Below are positions 46,584 through 57,600 of a stretch of DNA of 64,000 nucleotides, piece after piece. The notes under the pieces were generated by a model that worked only from the letters and a program-made list of their open reading frames with translations, did no database searches and had not been told where the DNA came from. Both the position numbers and the translations under genes were made by a program. The stretch's first letter is position 1. Each line of letters begins with the position of its first letter. This DNA comes from Carex sylvatica (Eukaryota; Streptophyta; Magnoliopsida; Poales; Cyperaceae). The stretch is from assembly GCA_964058845.1 (NCBI GenBank), contig CAXKVR010000067.1, positions 1 to 64,000 on the forward strand, in the 5' to 3' direction.

Positions 46584-48116
46584 TTCAAAGAAGAACTCTA
46601 AATTTGAAAGTTACAGAATCTACCACAGTAATCCTAGCTAGCTAAGCACAAGTTTCTGAATCAAATTAGGGTTTCAATAGAGATGATTCAGAATTGAACT
46701 CTGGTGATCGAAAAGTACTACCCACTACCAAATACTCGGTAATAAAAAGTTAGAAAATTTTTTGATGTTAATTTACAGATTTTACCACTCAAACCCTAGT
46801 TAGAATTTCAACACAACAGAAAGGAAGAGGTGACCAGAAACAAAAAGACCAAGCAGCTGTTGCTAACTTGTTCTAAAAATGATTACAAACTGAACTAATA
46901 GATGCCGCTTCTCTTCTCTTCTCAGGCGGCCACGGCAAGGAAGGGTAGTGACGTAATTTCGCACCTTCCACCAATTTTGATTCTCGTCGAATCTCTACTA
47001 ATTAAACAAGATTTCAGAAAGCGCTTTTTCCAGTCAATTGAAATCGCCTCGCCTCTTTTCTTCCCTTCCCTTCCGATCAGCGATGTTCGTAAAATTCCAA
47101 TTCGCTCTCGCTTCCCTTTCCTCTCTTTCCTCTCTCTCTCTCGTGTGGGTGTGGGCCGTGTGGCACCGTCGATCGGTGTCAGTTTCGTAATTCAATTCGA
47201 AAGTCAAATGTCAAAAGGAAATTGGAGATGCATATGGATAAATAAATAAACGGGCCGGGCTCAAAATACGGGCTGTCTAGAGGCCCAAATGATCAATTTG
47301 AGGCCTTTGATTGGTTTGGAAATATCATTTCGTGCCGACAATGCATCAACTGTCAATGTGGCTTTACCGCAAGTCATGAAAAAGCTGTTAAAATAATATT
47401 CTATTCGGCGGAAATTTGTCTTGTGACTTTATTATCTCTTTCATTTTATTGTTTGGAGTTAGCTAAGTTGCTATGCGTAGGAGAGAGTCTCCGTACACAC
47501 GTTTTAATATTTAAGTTTTTTTAATTTTAACAGTCAATCTGAACCGTTCAACATAAATGGATATATACTGATAAACCTTTATATTTTTTAGATTTTTTTT
47601 TACTATTTTTTTTTAAATTTAAAAAAATGTAAAAGTTGATTTGCAAGTACAAATTCATATAGAGATCATATTAAACAGTTTGAATCGACTGTTAGAATTT
47701 AGAAAACTCAAATATTAAACCGTTACACGAAAACCCTCTATGCTATGCGTAGCATATTAGCCTTTTTCTTATTTATTTTGCTTCACTGCTTGTTGTTTGT
47801 TGTGGTTATTTCTGTTGTGACTTTAATATTTTTCTATTTAATTGAATATTGATATATGCGCACAATGTGTTTGATGAAATTACTCCTTAAATACTTGCTT
47901 TGGCAACAACTGCCCAACAACTTGATGGTTGGTATATTATGGAAGAAACAGAATTAGACACGTTTTATAACATGATACATCAATTTATTGCTATCCTTTA
48001 GCACACATCAGTACATTTTTTTTTATGAAAAATGAGAATATGAGTCCTCATTTGTTATATTGATTAACACATGTACATTAGTACTTAACATTTCATCGTT
48101 GGAAGATAGTTTACTC
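46584..48116. other. SAC3A 5' flank and spacer
   Basis: The first 400 bp should contain the SAC3A leader and promoter; the GC-richer, CT-rich stretch at about 46,900-47,170 probably belongs to it. A 115-codon plus-strand frame there is most likely this region read in reverse. A foldback remnant occupies about 47,475-47,760, with outer words TATGCGTAGGAGAG and CTATGCTATGCGTAG. Confidence 0.45.
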
Positions 48117-48493
48117 TAGAGTTGCAAACGAATCAAACTTATTTCAGTTTGAGTTTGGTTTAAATTAATTTCGAATTGAATTTTTTATAAATTTTTTTAC
48201 GATAAGAAAGAGTGATCGTAGTTGCCGAAAGCAAGAGGTAAAAGTCGTCTAAGATTTTAAAACTGAGAGCGAGAATTACTTATGAGTTACAACTTATGGC
48301 TGAGCGGTCTTATATTTTAACTTTTAAGTCATCGACAAACATAAGTCATCAACAGAAATCAACGGTTCACGTTACTTTGAGATTCAAACTAGAATAATTT
48401 GCAAACCTATTTCAAACAAACCAGGTCCAATTTGAATTAATTTCGAACTATTTCGAATCAAATCACGAACTACGAATTTTTTGTGCAGCCCTA
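48117..48493 (+). mobile_element. hAT-like MITE, GTTGCAAACGAAT family
   Basis: The element is 377 bp, starting TAGAGTTGCAAACGAATC and ending TTTTTGTGCAGCCCTA, with flanking octamers GTTTACTC (48109-48116) and GTTTACCC (48494-48501), 7 of 8 identical. It is the copy that best defines the family's ends (TAG...CTA). Confidence 0.82.
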
Positions 48494-48501
48494 GTTTACC
48501 C

Positions 48502-48884
48502 AGTACAAATGCAATGTTTAAATAAGGATATTATTAATGACAGCAAACAGGTTTGACAGCATGAGGTTCCTAGTGAAAAACCACCTTTCCTCTTTGATTA
48601 ACACCCCCTGCAACTTATTGGGCGGCTCAACGCTTAATTATCAAGTACCTGATTCTGTGGTATATAAATATTCAAATGAGACAGTAAATAAATGGAAAAC
48701 ACTTTTTAACTGAGAGATCTTGCTACAAAATGAAAACAAAAGAAAAAAAACTATTATACTGTGTTAATGAGCAACAAATTTTTACATTTGAGGTTTCAAG
48801 AGAATTGGAACATGTCGGAGATGAATGACTGCCAGGTGGTGAGTGGCATTATCGATCAAATATCATTTCATTGGTCCATTGCTC
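48502..48884. other. Spacer, probable 3' UTR of the CCDC174-like gene
   Basis: No separate gene is visible. The part nearest 48,884 should be transcribed as the 3' untranslated region of the minus-strand gene. Confidence 0.4.
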
Positions 48885-51269
48885 TCAACCAGCTGACGAA
48901 CCTGTTTCGGTGACAGCAGCTTGTTTTGAAGATAGCAATTTATCAAGCTGCTTCTTGAGGTAAGCCTGTCTCAGTTTCTCTCTCCGAGAAGCCTCCTGCT
49001 CTTGCCGCCGCATTTTTAGGGTAGATGTCTTCTCTCTTGCCTGGTTCACCTCCTCGTGCACTTCCCTGAAAAAGAGAGACAGATAAGCCTTTCAATACAA
49101 GAGCTGATGCATGGCACGGGTCTTGATTTAGGAGGTAATATGCTCAGTATCAAGCAATGGTGTGCCGTACAGGACATGGTTTGAAATATCAGAAAGCAAA
49201 AGGCTTTAGTACATGCACAGACATGCGCTTTTGGTTTATGTACTTCCTTTTTTCTGCCATAGTGACAAACAAATAGTTCGGGTTTGGTTCGGCGGGATAA
49301 AAAATTCGTGATTCGGGTATAATTCGGGAATGATTCAGTACAATAAGGAAGCAAAACAAAAAACAAAAAAAACCCAGCACAAAAAAAATAAAATAAAAAA
49401 TAAAAAATAGAAATTGGCTTTTTCGCCTTTTTCTCGTGAATAATTCATGATTCACGTTTTATACGCGTTCACGAATAAAACATATTATATGTTTTTTTGC
49501 GTTTTATTTGGAGTTCGGTTCATCAATGTCAAGAAAACAAATAAAACGCGAATATATCGCGAGTCTTGTCACTGTGTTTCCTACTTCAAATTGATTAAAG
49601 GACTTTCCAATTATATTTTTAGGGCCATATGGTAACACAAAAGATAAGGCAGTGTAGAATTACAGGATTAAACTAAATGATAAGTAACCCTTGTAGCCAA
49701 TGATTTGTCAAATAATCCTTATCTGCACTTTAACGTCATGTATAACATTAAAACCAGATGGTAAACGGGAAAACAACATTTCTTAAACCCCAAAGGATGT
49801 GAGTACTAATGTTATACTTCCACATCACTTACTATGGTTTGTTTGAAACTTCTAGTTTAATAACTGTCAGAGACACTCATGTAAGTAAACATAATAAATA
49901 ACCATGATCCCTACTTGGTGCTCTAGATCCAAGCAATACCAAACCCCCTATTGCAGAATTCAATATATAATCACTGAAACTCAATAAAACCACAAGGCAC
50001 AACAAAAATGACAATATTGGGCACTAAATTTCAAAACAAAAATGGCAGTTAAAAAATTGAAAACAATTACCTCACAAAGCGCTTGTGTTCGTCTCTGTCC
50101 ATGGTGAACCCGGTGTGCCCAAGCCCAAATGGTCTCGAGCTCGGGAAAGCATCAGTTGAATCATCCCCATTTTGATCTCCATCCCTCAAATGGAGATCAA
50201 CACCATGATCATTACCGTTATGCTGTGGATCAGATGGCTGAGGTTGGTCGTGCTCCATACTCTTCTGGAAGAAATCCACGCAGTATTTCTCATTTTCTTC
50301 TTCGTCAGGAAGTTCCCCTCGAACGAGCTTTTCATACAGAGCAGCCTTTTTCTCAAGAGCTGCATAGCTGACAGACCCGTCTCTCACTGCTTTCATCTCC
50401 AACTTGTCTCTGTTTGCAAAAATTAATTATTAGAATATACCCAATTATACTGTTCATTTATTGGGGAAGGGGGGTTAGAATATCTAAAGTAATGTGTACC
50501 AGAATAGCAGTTAATAGTAAGATTTTGCAAAATTGGTGTACCAGTGAAGACTGGTACTAGTACAGTCCTAGTATATTTCAACCGGAAGGTCCTCTGAATC
50601 TCTTGAACAAATTCTCCAAATCAATACAAATTCAATGTTTAGATCCAGTAGAGGAGATAAAGATAAAAAAAGGGTGGTCCCACTGGTACCGGTGCTAATG
50701 GAGGCATAATCACAGTATGTGCTGATTATTTCAGCTGAAAAGCCTTTTCTCAGTTTTCATTTTTTACGTCATGATGGTATGGATATAAATACAGGTGGTG
50801 TGTGCACACTTTTTGTTAACAACTGGTACCAACAGTAAATTACCAGTATCCCAATTCACATCCCTATTTCCTCCTAGAAGTTACTAGTCTAGTCTAAAGC
50901 TATAGCTACACAGATAGAAGGGGATGGAACGAAGGAACAATACTTGTGAGCGCGTTTCTCGACGCCGGAGTTCTTCTGGGAGAACAAATCAGTCGGAGCA
51001 GCGGATCTCTTCCTAGCGCGAAAAGCGTCGGCAGCAGATGCGGCAGAAGAGGAAGAGGGATCGGAGTCCTTGGCCTTGCGCGCCTCTTCTTGGGTGCGGT
51101 AAAGCTGGGCCTTGAGCTCGACGATCGACGACGCGCCGACGCCTTCGATCGCTTTGTGCTTCCTCGGCATCAGTGTCGACTCCGTCAGCCATCCCAGCGA
51201 CTCCACCCGACCTCCTCCTCTCGCTTTCTCTCTGGTTTTCTCTTCCTCCTCTCGCGGCGGCGCGGCCAT
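48885..51269 (-). CDS. CCDC174-like nuclear coiled-coil protein
   Basis: Three exons: 51269-50944, 50409-50071 and 49065-48885, with GT-AG junctions in frame, giving 281 aa. After an N-terminal acidic/basic stretch, ASSIVELKAQLYRTQEEARK (residues about 46-65) matches the start of animal CCDC174. A conserved middle follows: LEKKAALYEKLVRGELPDEE and YCVDFFQK, the equivalent of LYEKM...YLVDF in animals. The C-terminal segment is a charged helix likely to form a coiled coil (EVHEEVNQAREKTSTLKMRR, then EASRREKLRQAYLKKQLDK). CCDC174 proteins are nuclear and associated with RNA-processing factors; the plant role is little defined. The first ATG was used; a second in-frame methionine at residue 34 (MPRKHKA) begins the conserved part and is an alternative start. 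Intron 2 contains a MITE. Confidence 0.85.
49257..49578. mobile_element. MITE in intron 2 of the CCDC174-like gene
   Basis: The ends CATAGTGACAAACAAATAG and GAGTCTTGTCACTGTG are partial inverted repeats. The interior has AATTCGTGATTCGGGTATAA and AATAATTCATGATTCACG words similar to the 7675-8001 element. Flanking octamers agree at about 6 of 8. The right border is approximate. Confidence 0.55.
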
Positions 51270-51607
51270 CTCTCTCTCTCTTTCCTCCGGTCGAGGCGCA
51301 AAAGTTCACTAGAACCCTCGTAGTAATAATATATTACTTTTTGTTCTAAGAATAAGAAAAGTGTAACTTATCCTCGTGCAATTATTACAGGGGAATTTCA
51401 TGTATATCCCTTAAATTCTTCAAAATTACTTATTCTCCTTTTAGAAGTTCATAATATAAATATTTGGAAGCACCTACCTATACCCCCTAACAATCACACA
51501 TTTCATTCCCAATCATTAACTACTTCAATAACTACTAGTTACCTAGGGAGGTCACTTACTATTTGGGGACCACCTAATATTTAAAATATTTTACAACTGG
51601 TGCGCGC

Positions 51608-52880
51608 AAGTATTCAAATATAATGCATCAAGTATTCATCTATAACACGTCAAGTATTTAGAGAGTAACTAATGTGCATTCGTATGCATATGGGCCGATC
51701 TGCATACGGTCCAAATTTAAAATTTCAAAATCCAAAACGTCGATCCGAATCATTCATCTTGTTCTCCATATTAATATGTACTTGGAGACCAAATTTTATA
51801 TTTTTCTGATTTTTTTTTACTATTTATTAAGCCACTTTGAAAATTATTGATCCAATGGTGGCTGCTGATTTTACTGTTTTGTTAAGCCACCGTTGGATCA
51901 ACAATTTTCAAAGTGACTTAATAAATAAATAGTAAAAAAAAAATTGAAAAATGTAAAATTTGGTCTCCAAGCACATATTAATATGGAGAACACGATGAAC
52001 GGTTCGGATCGACGTTTTGGATTTTGAAATTTCAAATTTGGACCGTATGCATATCGGCCCATATATATATGAATGAACATTAGTCACTCTCCAAGTATTT
52101 ATACCTAATATATCAAGTATTTAAAAAAAATAGACACGTTTTTAGAGGTAGATTTTTTTTTTCTCCATTAAATCTAATCAATATTTCTGACGATCCGTGA
52201 GAAATTTTGCAAATCTAAAACCACGAATATTTTCTACATAATTTTATCTTTCAAATGAGATCCATAATGATATACTTTTGAGTTGTCCGTTGCACAAGTA
52301 TTCATCCATTATCGAGAAAGTATTCATTATCGTTGTGCAAGTGCAAATATAAAAACTGAACACATCACTTATCCATCTTTTACACTTTTTAGAGGTGGAT
52401 TTTTTTTTCCCCGTTCAATCTAACCAATATTTCTGACGATCTATGATGAATTTTGCAAATCTAAAACACGAACGTTTTATACACAATTTTATCTTTCAAA
52501 TGAGATCCATTATGACATACTTTCGAGTTATCCGTTGCACAAGTATTAATATCTTGTCACGCAAGTATTCATTCATACATGTTGAAGTATTCATATCTAA
52601 GACATCAAGTATTCATTCATATACCTTTATTTTTTTTTAATTATTTTTATGTCATTTACTTAATACGTAGTGGCCTAATTCACCATTAATAAAGCTTTGT
52701 TCTTTGCAAAACTTGCTACTTCATGAGGAGGGGAACATAGACATGAAAGGAATTAATTACATCCACATATACAAAATTATTTTGATACAATCGACAGTGA
52801 TGGATCTGACCCGGTAGAGACGTGCTCTAGTATTCATTCATACACGTTGAAGTATTCATTCCCAGCAGAGGCGTGCTTGA
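51608..52880. repeat. Dispersed 22-bp minisatellite clusters
   Basis: Units of 22 bp starting CAAGTATT(C/T) occur in clusters at 51608-51660, 52092-52130, 52299-52350, 52540-52625 and 52830-52872. Examples are CAAGTATTCATCTATAACAC and CAAGTATTCATTCATACATG. Between clusters a segment of about 165 bp beginning AGAGGTAGATTTTTTTTTTC (52143) is repeated as AGAGGTGGATTTTTTTTTCC at 52391, an offset of 248 bp. Confidence 0.85.
51661..52091. mobile_element. Foldback MITE nested inside the 22-bp repeat cluster
   Basis: A palindromic element of 431 bp with ends GAGAGTAACTAATGTGCATT and CATTAGTCACTCTC, flanked on both sides by CAAGTATTTA (51651-51660 and 52092-52101). The arms each contain GGTCTCCAAGCACATATTA or its complement and meet near CCAATGGTGGCTGCTGATTT. 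It is a close relative of the element at 218-642. Because the flanking sequence is itself a repeat starting CAAGTATT, the exact duplication length (9 or 10) is uncertain. Confidence 0.85.
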
Positions 52881-53410
52881 TTGGGATGGAGTGACAGATG
52901 ATCTCCGGCAGAACGTTCGCTGGAGCGGGGGCAGCAGACATAGACAGAAAAAATCGAGGCGAAAGTGTAAGAGGGAGGGAGCTTATTGTATTTACCTCGA
53001 AATGTCAGAGGGAGAAAGTTTATCGATGGAAAAACGAAGGCAAAGGCGGAGGTGGGAGAAAAAAATGGAGGTGAAATAGAAAGATGGAAGTGGAAGAGAA
53101 AGGGAGAAAGAAGAAAGAAGAAAGAAATAAAAGTTGTTAAAAATGGTAGTTATAGTTAAAATAAAAAGTTAGTTGGGGAATGAAATGAGAGATTGATAGG
53201 TGGAAGAAAGTATAATTACCCTAAATATTTAGCTTCTAAATGTTAAAAACTAACAACTTTTACTCAATTTATTAATTTTTCTATTATAACTCATTTTAAT
53301 TATATAAAGTACATATTTAGTTTTTTTATAAAAAATATATTGTGTTAGAAAAATGTCCCGTCATTGTTATTGTTTTTTTAGGACAAATAGTTATTTTTCT
53401 ACTTATGATC

Positions 53411-54666
53411 CATACAAAGTGACATTTAAACACATGCTTGTGTGTATGTCACGAGTAATAAAATGACTTGTTTGCTTTCAAACCGACTAATTAGAAGATT
53501 AAATATTTCTTTAAAAATACTACATATTTTTAATTTTTAAGTAAAGATAAATTGTTTGTTTAAATTTATAAATTATTTGTAGATCCAACATCCGTCTGTG
53601 TAGTTTCTACACAACATGTCCAAAACTACACAGATGTTCCAAGCCAAAAAACAAAAAAAAGTTCATAATAGACTCGACGAACCAGCGGTAATAAAACCAC
53701 CTCTTCATGTGTAGTTGAAAATTTTGTTTATTTTTCACTAAGAAAAAAAAATTTCCAACCACACATGGCATGCATATGACAACCAGCGCTTTTGGTGTAA
53801 TGAGTTCATGCATAAATTATGAGTTCAATGTTTAACTCCATTGATATATATAAAGTGAGCGATCAGTAAAATTTATAGTTAAGTCTTTTCAAAAGAAATT
53901 ACTAATTAAAATTAATCTGAGAAATATTTATGCAAGTTTAGTTGAGTGATTGATATTTTAAAACAATTAATTAATGTTTAATATTTAATTATATCTATGA
54001 AATATTATACCTATATATGAATAAAGATTAAGTAAAATTTATGGTCAAATATTCCAAAACAAAACTATTAAATAAATATAAAAAAAAATACCAGTGCTAA
54101 TTTATTTGACTAATGATGTTGGAGGATAATCAAATTCCTAAAACAACATTAATTGATGGAATTTTATTTTGTAGGATACTAGTGCATTCAATTGCAGCAA
54201 ATTTTTTCAACTTATTAAGTTAATACGTTTAAAAATATGTATAATAATAAGAATTAGTTACTATAACAAACTTTATATTTTAATCTCATTTCGTGTGTTT
54301 ATAGTTGAAGTCATTAAGAATGGTTTTGTACAAAATTTGTTTATCATGTTAAATGATACACTTTTATCAAAATAAATTATTAAAGATTATAAAAATCTAT
54401 TTTATTTTATTTTTCTTTTGGCTAGATATGTTTCTAATATCAAATAAAATATACAGGGAAATGCACTGATTAACCTCTACTATTTTATCTAGTGATATTC
54501 TGATAAATATTTCAAAAAATCCAATAAATATCTTTCTTGAAACAAACAACAAAATATGAAATTGTGACACAAATCATCTCCTAGACATAAATTGTACCTA
54601 GAACTACAAATTTATTTGCGTAAAAAGACAACAACAAAAATATGTAAAAGAAAAATAAATTGAGAA
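53411..54666. other. Gene-free AT-rich spacer
   Basis: No gene is supported. The segment 53,600-53,710 (TTCCAAGCCAAAAAACAAAA, GACGAACCAGCGGTAA) is a diverged copy of the one near 14,650. The part closest to 54,667 is expected to be the UreG 3' untranslated region. Confidence 0.45.
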
Positions 54667-57600
54667 TTAATGGCGCTTATTTCCGGTTACAATCTCCCAA
54701 GCCTGCAATATGTGATCCACAATCTCTTCAACTCCAACTCCATGCTTTACCTGCGACGAAAATCCATGTCCAATTTTAGAATTTTTACTTGTTATTTTAT
54801 TTAGTTCTTATTTGATATTTTATTTACATTTAGTTTAGGAAAGAGAGCTGATTACATTGCACTTTATACTGGTAAACACTGCATTCAATTACATAGCACT
54901 GTACGCGTACTGGTAAAATCCTCGTCTTATTACATACTGAACTGTTATTTTCTCACTTATTTAAAACATCATAAACCTTCTATTGTTCAATTCAAAAAGA
55001 GATAAATATTGGCTAATGACATGTACGGTATCATTATCTGGCATAGTAATACTTGTTTATTACTAATGAAGGTCAATTTAAGTAAAGAAGAAAAGAGCTG
55101 GTCATTGCAATTGGTACAAAAATGAAAAATATAACACACATATCGTCAGTATAATAATTCTCATTATGGTGTTAAGTGCTAGTGTTAATGCATATATATA
55201 TAGAGAGAGAGTAGAACTAGGGTGTTCTTAAGCTCACCAAAGTGTTTGGTGAGTTTAACTCCAAAATCCATTAAATCAGTTTCAAATAACGAATCCGAAC
55301 CGTTGAAACCCGCCTACCTTACGAGTGATGCGTCTAGATGTGAAAATTTTAAACATTCGAATTAATTTAGTATAAAGTCAATCGGTCAAAATTAGAAGGT
55401 TAATAAATTAATTTTAGTGCATTCATTTTTTGAACGTTTTTTGACCGCTTGACTTTATACTAAATTAATTTGAATGTTTATAATTTTCATATCTAGACGC
55501 ATCACTCGTAAGGTAGGCGGATTTCAACGTTCGGATTTGTCATTTGAATCTGATTTGATAGATTTTGGAGTTAAACTCACCAAACACTTTGGTGAACTTA
55601 AGAACACCCTAGTTCTACTCATATATATATATATATAAGTCAAACCTGAGCAAAGACGAATGGACCGCCTTCCCTCATCTTCAAGGCATCCCTCTCCATT
55701 ACTTTAAGATCAGCCCCAACAGCTTCGGCAAGATCCGTCTTATTTATTACCTTCAATTAAATTTAAAAAGGTTAAATACAACTTATTTAACAAAATGCAT
55801 AATCACAGAACCGTCCATAGAGTAATGACAGATTTTTTTTTTCCAATGCCTTTGTGAGTCCCTACTCTTTATCTTTTCTTGCCTTTTTCGGTGCAAAAAT
55901 TTGGGCTGGATTGCAAAAATTAAAATTTAGTTGTCCTTGCAAAAGATCTAATTAGGGTTACTAAAATGGTATTTGCATGATGACTTTGAATCTTGGCTAG
56001 CATTGAATTTCTAATGCCATTCCATAAAAACAAAAAGAACGGGCAGTGCTACGCACCAGTAGATCTGCCTGTGTAATCCCGGGCCCACCCTTTCTGGGGA
56101 TCTTGTCGCCACCAGATACGTCAATAATATATATAATATAGTCAGCTAATTCTCTGCTAAAATTAGCCGCTAAGTTATCTGCAAATTAATTAATCATCAT
56201 CACTACTTGTAATCGTAATTTATATGTAATTATGTTCCAGAAAAATGAGAAAGTAAACAAGAAAGAAAATGACCTCCTCCTGATTCACAGAGTAGGATGT
56301 CGGCTTTGTACAAATTCGATAGCTCTTCAAGTGGGCCGAGATTAATGCTGATGTCTTCTCTTATGGCAGCATGGGGGCAGCCACCAGTCTCTACAGCACG
56401 GATTCTCTCCTTTGGGAGTGCTCCGTGCTTTACTAGGAATTCACCATCCTCTGTTGTGAATATGTCATTTGTTACCTAAGGAGACCATACATACACAATA
56501 AATGTGTAATCTTTTAATAATAATAAAAAAAGACAAATGAATTATGTCAACTTGGAAAATATTATTCAGAAATAAAAGACAAGTTAGTTTGAGGTCCCCA
56601 TTGGCTTACATGAAATTCCTCTTTCCTACAGAATAGAGAGAAAATAAAAGATATCTTTGGAACTACCTAATATTTGGTCTTCGGTACCAAGTCGGTCAAA
56701 ACGGTATACATTTATGAACCAACCAATACATTGGTTTGATTAGACATGAGGCTGAATTTTTTTAGGATTAATGATATTTATGAGTAGCATAATTAAAAAG
56801 AAGAAAAATAAAGGTCAAAGGGAATTGGATATAAACAATACGTACTGCAGCAAGGCTATACTTATCACGCAAACACTGGCACAATGCTAGCATCAGAGCT
56901 GTTTTCCTGACATATAATAAAAACAGATTTTAACATCCAGAATATATATTGCCAGAAATGGTAATTATATTTAACATGTGGTAGAAATAATTTAATACAA
57001 ATTATGTTCCTTATTCATGCTTTGAGGCTTTGAGCAGACTACAGTATTTTCCTTATTTCGTTCAACTAAGAAAAACTAACGGTAACAGACAAAAAATTGT
57101 TGGAAAAATATTAATGAATGATATGTAAATTATAACAAGGTTATGTGAATTCTTCTATCTTTTTATATTTTTCATTACTTATTTAATTATTGTTATGAAG
57201 ATTACCCTAAATTATTTGGGATGTTTAAACAACAAATGGTTATTTTAATTCACATATTTGCAACTAACATACCAAACTTTTTTCTTATTATTCAGCAGTA
57301 TAGTATACAGAGGATTTGCTAGGAGTACGGGCAAAACTGTCCATTTTTAAGGGAATGTTTCTATGTCAGATCACTAGCTACAGGGAAATACAATAATCCT
57401 ACAGCGAAATGAGAAAAAGAAGTAGAGTCAAGAAAGCAAAATATATACCCAGTGCCGACAGGCCCACCAATGCCAACAGTGAAGGCACGTTCCTTGAAAT
57501 CACGGGAGGATATTGGTGCGGCTCGCTTGGTGTAGAAACCAGGAGAGTAAATTGGTTCGTGTGAATGTGGGGCCAGGCCATCATGCGAGTGGTACACCCG

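Larger units (their letters stand above)
51466..53221. mobile_element. Mutator-like non-autonomous element, 1.76 kb, with internal repeats
   Basis: It is bounded by perfect 9-bp target-site duplications TAAATATTT (51457-51465 and 53222-53230). Inverted termini: CCCCCTAACAATCACACATT near the left end and the complement of AATGAGAGATTGATAGGTGG near the right, both followed inward by the TTTCATTCCC/GGGAATGAAA pair. The interior holds 22-bp repeats with consensus CAAGTATTCAT, a 248-bp direct duplication, a nested foldback element and, at about 52,860-53,110, a GC-richer purine-rich segment that could be captured host DNA. No transposase is visible. Confidence 0.82.
51391..53410. mobile_element. 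GGGAATTTCAT-family element split by a later insertion
   Basis: The left part is 51391-51465 (GGGGAATTTCATGTATATCC ... TTCATAATATAAATATTT) and the right part 53222 to about 53410 (AGCTTCTAAATG ... TTTTTTTAGGACAAATAG). Joined across the insert, the order of motifs follows the relatives at 32152 and 35815. The outer right border is approximate. Confidence 0.72.

Noticed and set aside
46902..47249. Plus-strand reading frame of 115 codons
   Set aside because: It lies in the CT-rich 5' flank of SAC3A on the opposite strand, has a low-complexity Ser/Phe/Leu composition and no domain or splice context.
50946..51323. 125-codon plus-strand frame opposite CCDC174 exon 1
   Set aside because: It is the complement of a GC-rich exon; the minus-strand reading has conserved motifs and valid splice sites.
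52873..53079. 68-codon Arg/Lys-rich frame
   Set aside because: There is no recognisable domain and it sits inside a mobile element; kept only as a possible captured fragment, not as a gene.
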